From Polydactylus sextarius (lineage: Eukaryota; Chordata; Actinopteri; Polynemidae), in NCBI GenBank assembly GCA_016801845.1, contig CM028907.1, forward strand, positions 17,077,598 through 17,141,597: 64,000 nt of DNA, read 5' to 3'. Below are positions 60,721 to 64,000 of this stretch, one piece after another; within the stretch, counting starts at the first letter, position 1, and the number at the start of each line of letters is the position of its first letter. The notes under the pieces are model-generated. The model saw only the letters and a program-made list of their open reading frames with translations. It did not search any database and had not been told where the DNA came from. A program made the translations under genes and the position numbers.

Positions 60721-60940
60721 TTAAAGCTGCACTAAGCAATTCTTTCATATGAACAGTGAGGAAAAATGTTTATAATAAAGATGTTTCTCTTCGGTTCCTG
60801 TCAGCCCTATGAGGAATTTTAGCATCTTTGAGGTCATTGTTTTGGTTTTACAGCAAATGACTTAACTCTTTTGATCCATTCTCATCGCTCCAATTCAACC
60901 TTGTTTCCAGGAGTTTCCAGTAAAAAAAAATGGATAAACC
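60721..60940 (+). mobile_element. Possible fragment of a teleost MITE
   Basis: The start TTAAAGCTGCACTAAGCAAT, then AACAGTGAGGAAAAATGTTT and ATAAAGATGTTTCTC, resembles the 5' end of dispersed teleost repeats beginning TTAAAGCTGCACTAATCAAT. I cannot find the matching inverted end downstream, so it may be one end of a truncated copy. Confidence 0.45.
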
Positions 60941-62145
60941 TGCTTCATGTCAACCCCAAACTTTCCCAAGGATTCTTCATCATGTAGACCAGAAGAAATG
61001 CAAATGGAACCACTGGTCCACTGGTGGACATCTTTCTCTACCTCCTGAGTCACAGCCCCTCCAACCAGTTGTACATATTTTAATCAAACCTCCTGGTGAG
61101 CAAAAAGAATATCAAGAGTGACCTGAAACCTCAAACTCTCTGTTGTGATTATTTATCACTTGTTAAGTTTCAGGTTTACTTCTAAATAAATACATTTTAC
61201 TGTTGGCATCTTGTCATTGTCACTGTGACCTCACAGGTTTTTTTTTGGCCATAACTTGTGGATTTAAACTCTAATTATCTGTAACTGGTTGATGAGACAA
61301 GACAGCCAGTTTAGTTTGACCATTTTAGACAATAACAAAAATGTTGCTAAATTCCTACAAAAGTAATACCCAAACTGTATTAAATCAAATGATCCTTTAA
61401 CACTGCAGTTAGTTGTCTACATGGATGTTTCACTACAGGGTGGTAACTTCAGATCCTGCATTTTGGCACACGTCTCTCTCCTCATGTGTTCTCCTCATGT
61501 CAGCACTGTCTCAAATAACTGCCCACAGCTATATATTATCACCTAACACACTGGTACCAGGAGGATATTTATCAATCAATACCATTCCGTGTGTTTGGTT
61601 ATCTCTGCCTTTGTATAATAGGCAGCTGAGATTCACATTTTCTATAAGCTGACTCAGATGAACAGATCAACCAGGCTCCCGTGATTGCTCTTCCCTCACT
61701 GTTTTGCCCTTGATCAGCTCTGGGTGGTGGAGGCACATGGGGACCACCCCTGGATTAAAAGAGCCTTTTGCTCCCTTGATCAGTGGGAATAAACTGCCTC
61801 TAAACATACACAAACACATAGAGAGCGTAGCACATGTGCATGATTACATGTACACAAAACAGGAGGGAACATCATATGGCAGAATGACATGATTCTCTAA
61901 TTCGATGACACACAATAATACGCACAAATTGAAATATCTATCATCACAGAATGTGTGTGTATTTACCAGGGCCCTGAAAATTGTACTTGCACATATTTCT
62001 AGGAGAGATGTCATCAAAACACAAACTGTGAACCCCCTCACCACCCTCCCTCCCCCAACCCTCATCATTACAAACATGCCAGCACACAAATAAACACATC
62101 ACAAAAGCCAAAAAATTAGGGTAAGGATGACAGACAGCCACACAT

Positions 62146-62147
<2 letters not shown>
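60941..62147. other. AT-rich noncoding stretch
   Basis: Nothing recognisable. Confidence 0.5.

Positions 62148-62190
<43 letters not shown>
62148..62190. repeat. (CA)n microsatellite, about 21 units
   Basis: Perfect CA run, one of the longest in the window. Confidence 0.95.
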
Positions 62191-62192
<2 letters not shown>

Positions 62193-62699
62193 CTTATCCA
62201 CCATGAAAGCTAGTTCCACAGTGTGGTGTGTCTTGGTTTCTCAGGCCACTGGTGGTAGTGGGGGTGTAAGCTGACACCTTGATGTCGTGATGCTGCTGCA
62301 ATGTGCAGGCCAGATGAAACCAGTCGTTGGCTCTGTATCTCCACATACAGTCAGACTCCCGCATACAGACCCTCCGAGACGCCTCCTGTCAATCTCTTGT
62401 CTTTCTTGTGTACTCGCTCTGTGCTGTTGCCATGGGGTGCAGGAGGGCGAAGGCGTAGAAGAAAAAAAAGGGGAGTTGGAAGATGGAAGGGAAAGGGGAT
62501 GGGGCAACGGAGCAAGATAGAGAAGAAGGAACTGAATAAGGACCGAAAAAAAAGTAGAACTGGGAAGATGAGAAGAAGAGAACAGGAGGGAAGGAAAACC
62601 AAAGAGAGGGGATGTGGATGTTTCTCCTTTTATTGTTGTTTTCTTAGAAAATAGCTTTAGACTTTGTGCTGGGCTGATAGCACCGCTGGTGGCACACAA
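62191..62699. other. Noncoding stretch with a purine-rich half
   Basis: 62440-62620 is A/G-rich on the plus strand. The 157-codon minus-strand frame here (62241-62714) is Ser/Phe/Leu-rich because it reads the complementary pyrimidines; it is not a gene. Confidence 0.55.
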
Positions 62700-62741
62700 A
62701 CACACATTATACATTCATACACACTCACAAACACACACATA
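62700..62741. repeat. Imperfect (CA)n tract
   Basis: CA units broken by TTATACATTCATA and CTCA. Confidence 0.8.
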
Positions 62742-62769
62742 CGCTTTATTTTGCTTGCACTACATGGCA

Positions 62770-62783
62770 GTCACCATGGTAAC
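62770..62783. promoter_or_regulatory. X-box (RFX-type) motif
   Basis: GTCACCATGGTAAC differs at one position from the RFX consensus GTTRCCATGGYAAC and is nearly palindromic. It sits in a short non-repetitive gap between a CA tract and a TG tract. Confidence 0.3.
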
Positions 62784-62921
62784 AAAATGTACAGAGCACA
62801 AGCGGGGTGGGATATTTTTAAGTTTCAAACGCATGGAAACAAGAAAAGGGATGACAAAGGGAGGAAGAGGCAAGTGAGGAGTGAGAGAGAGTTATGCCAA
62901 TCTAAGCACAAGCAGATGGAC

Positions 62922-62947
62922 GTGTGTGTGTGTGTGTGTGTGTGTGC
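62922..62947. repeat. (TG)n microsatellite
   Basis: About 13 clean GT units. Confidence 0.95.
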
Positions 62948-63083
62948 GGGTGCCCGTGCCCAAGGTCACAGCCCAGAGCCATCTGTATGGTGAAAGTGGA
63001 GAAGTAGGGACGGAGGATAAAAGGAAAGGAGGGCAAGACTTAAAACACATTCAAGATTTTTAGGTGTAATCCTGCCTCAGCCA

Positions 63084-63102
63084 TAAAAAAAAAAAAAAAA
63101 AA
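63084..63102. repeat. poly(A) run, 19 nt
   Basis: Uninterrupted A19 followed by TTTAAATA. Confidence 0.9.
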
Positions 63103-63458
63103 TTTAAATACAACTTTTCTTTCCCACAACAACTGCCCAGAACACACTGTCAACAGTTTTATAGGGACTGTTTCTCCTGCAGAATGTAGTTTTAATGAAA
63201 ACTGCTCATACTGATGTCAGAGTAATGGGGAAATTGTTTCTGGAAAGTCAGGTTGTTAATTTTTTTTTTTTTTTATCATTGTACCACAAATTACATTTTA
63301 TCCATTTTCTTTATTGTGGGACAAAAATAAAAGCAAACCTCCATATAAATAATTCTAGAAAATTTGAAGTGTTACATATGTTCTGGTTTCACGTGTGTTG
63401 TTACTGGATATATGCACACATACGTGATGCCCACATATGTTTACTGTAGCATGATATT

Positions 63459-63467
63459 TGTGTGTGT

Positions 63468-63504
<37 letters not shown>
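63459..63504. repeat. (TG)n microsatellite, about 22 units
   Basis: TG run with a single GA interruption; Z-DNA-prone. Confidence 0.95.
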
Positions 63505-63505
<1 letters not shown>

Positions 63506-63763
63506 ATGTTTGTGGCCATGTTTGTGTGAGTGTGTGTTCTCCCGCAATAACAGCTCATCCCCTCCTGTCTTTGGTGTAGATTTAGCAGAGGACAGCTGAG
63601 TTCATTTCAGGAGTTGAAGCAGGTCGGAGGTCAGGCAGTGGTGTAGGTGGCCCACTTGTAGTCAGACCACCATCTAACAGTTGCCAAATAAATCAGAGTC
63701 TTGCTGAGTGGTTTGGCGAGCATGACATACCTCCCTCACTCACACTCTCTCTTTTTCCTTTCC

Positions 63764-63765
<2 letters not shown>

Positions 63766-63805
<40 letters not shown>

Positions 63806-63830
63806 GTCTGCCTGTCGGTCTCTCTTTCAT

Positions 63831-63869
<39 letters not shown>
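63766..63869. repeat. Compound (TC)n-(TGTC)n-(CA)n microsatellite
   Basis: A (TC)17 run at 63766-63800 passes into TGTC/TGCC units, then after a short spacer into a (CA)18 run at 63834-63869. The first part can form H-DNA and the last part Z-DNA. Confidence 0.95.
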
Positions 63870-63870
<1 letters not shown>

Positions 63871-64000
63871 CCAACAGCAACCCATAAAGCCACATCTGGC
63901 CCACTGTTCCCCACTGGACATGAACAACACTGCCACCTTCAAAATCCCTTCATCTATATGTATCACTTTGACAGTGAACTTACATTTATTTCAGTGTAAA

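Noticed and set aside
62241..62714. 157-codon minus-strand frame
   Set aside because: It is the complement of a purine-rich tract, giving Ser/Phe/Pro-rich low complexity; not a gene.
1..64000. CRISPR arrays, phage, operons, rRNA genes or an endogenous retrovirus
   Set aside because: No regularly spaced identical repeats, no bacterial gene layout, no rRNA text, and no LTR pairs or gag/pol-like frames were seen on either strand.

Overview
This window is noncoding DNA of a ray-finned fish, most likely a percomorph teleost. Three things point that way. The base composition is AT-rich, with very many (CA)n/(TG)n and (CT)n microsatellites. There are decayed copies of repeats I recognise as common in teleost genomes: Tc1-like transposase remnants, tRNA-derived SINE bodies, a non-LTR retrotransposon 3' half, and small terminal-inverted-repeat elements. 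Apart from a 255-codon reading frame of doubtful meaning (28948-29715, minus), no open frame reaches even 170 codons, and none shows a conserved domain other than transposase scraps. I see no bacterial-type operon, CRISPR array, rRNA gene or clear tRNA gene. Because no gene is crossed in 64 kb, the window is best read as a large intron or a gene desert. Which locus it belongs to cannot be told from the sequence alone.

Layout. 0-5 kb: a degenerate 20-bp minisatellite built on TGTAAAT/TGTTT words, several microsatellites, and a 586-bp terminal-inverted-repeat element at 4204-4789 with a 6-7 bp target duplication. 5-14.2 kb: AT-rich DNA with a TG/CA hairpin pair (8.3 kb), a broken Tc1 transposase (11.3 kb), a TATA-containing first-exon-like stretch (12.4-12.6 kb) and a strongly recognisable teleost dispersed repeat (14.0 kb). 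14-27 kb: mostly featureless, with a second Tc1 scrap (17.2 kb), a percomorph-type MITE (17.9-18.1 kb) and an octamer/X-box pair (20.1 kb). 27-31 kb: a 44-bp (CT)n tract, a balanced-composition stretch and the longest open frame of the window. 31-42 kb: microsatellites, a SINE on the minus strand (40.1-40.3 kb) and a short exon-like segment with both splice signals (41.0 kb).

42.4-43.7 kb holds the clearest evolutionary story: an old antisense LINE relic split by a 492-bp Harbinger-type MITE with a TAA target duplication. The two LINE halves join exactly at one TAA. 45.4-48.1 kb is a GC-richer, repeat-poor block that looks like conserved regulatory DNA, with a candidate first exon (perfect Kozak ATG, CAG|GT donor) at 47.66 kb. 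52-58 kb has further repeat-poor segments, another SINE relic and a palindromic TCF/LEF-like site. 60-64 kb ends in a dense cluster of Z-DNA- and H-DNA-prone microsatellites.

No genes working together can be described. The value of the window lies in its transposon archaeology, in two or three exon candidates worth testing, and in candidate cis-regulatory blocks. Family assignments rest on recognition from memory, not on a search.
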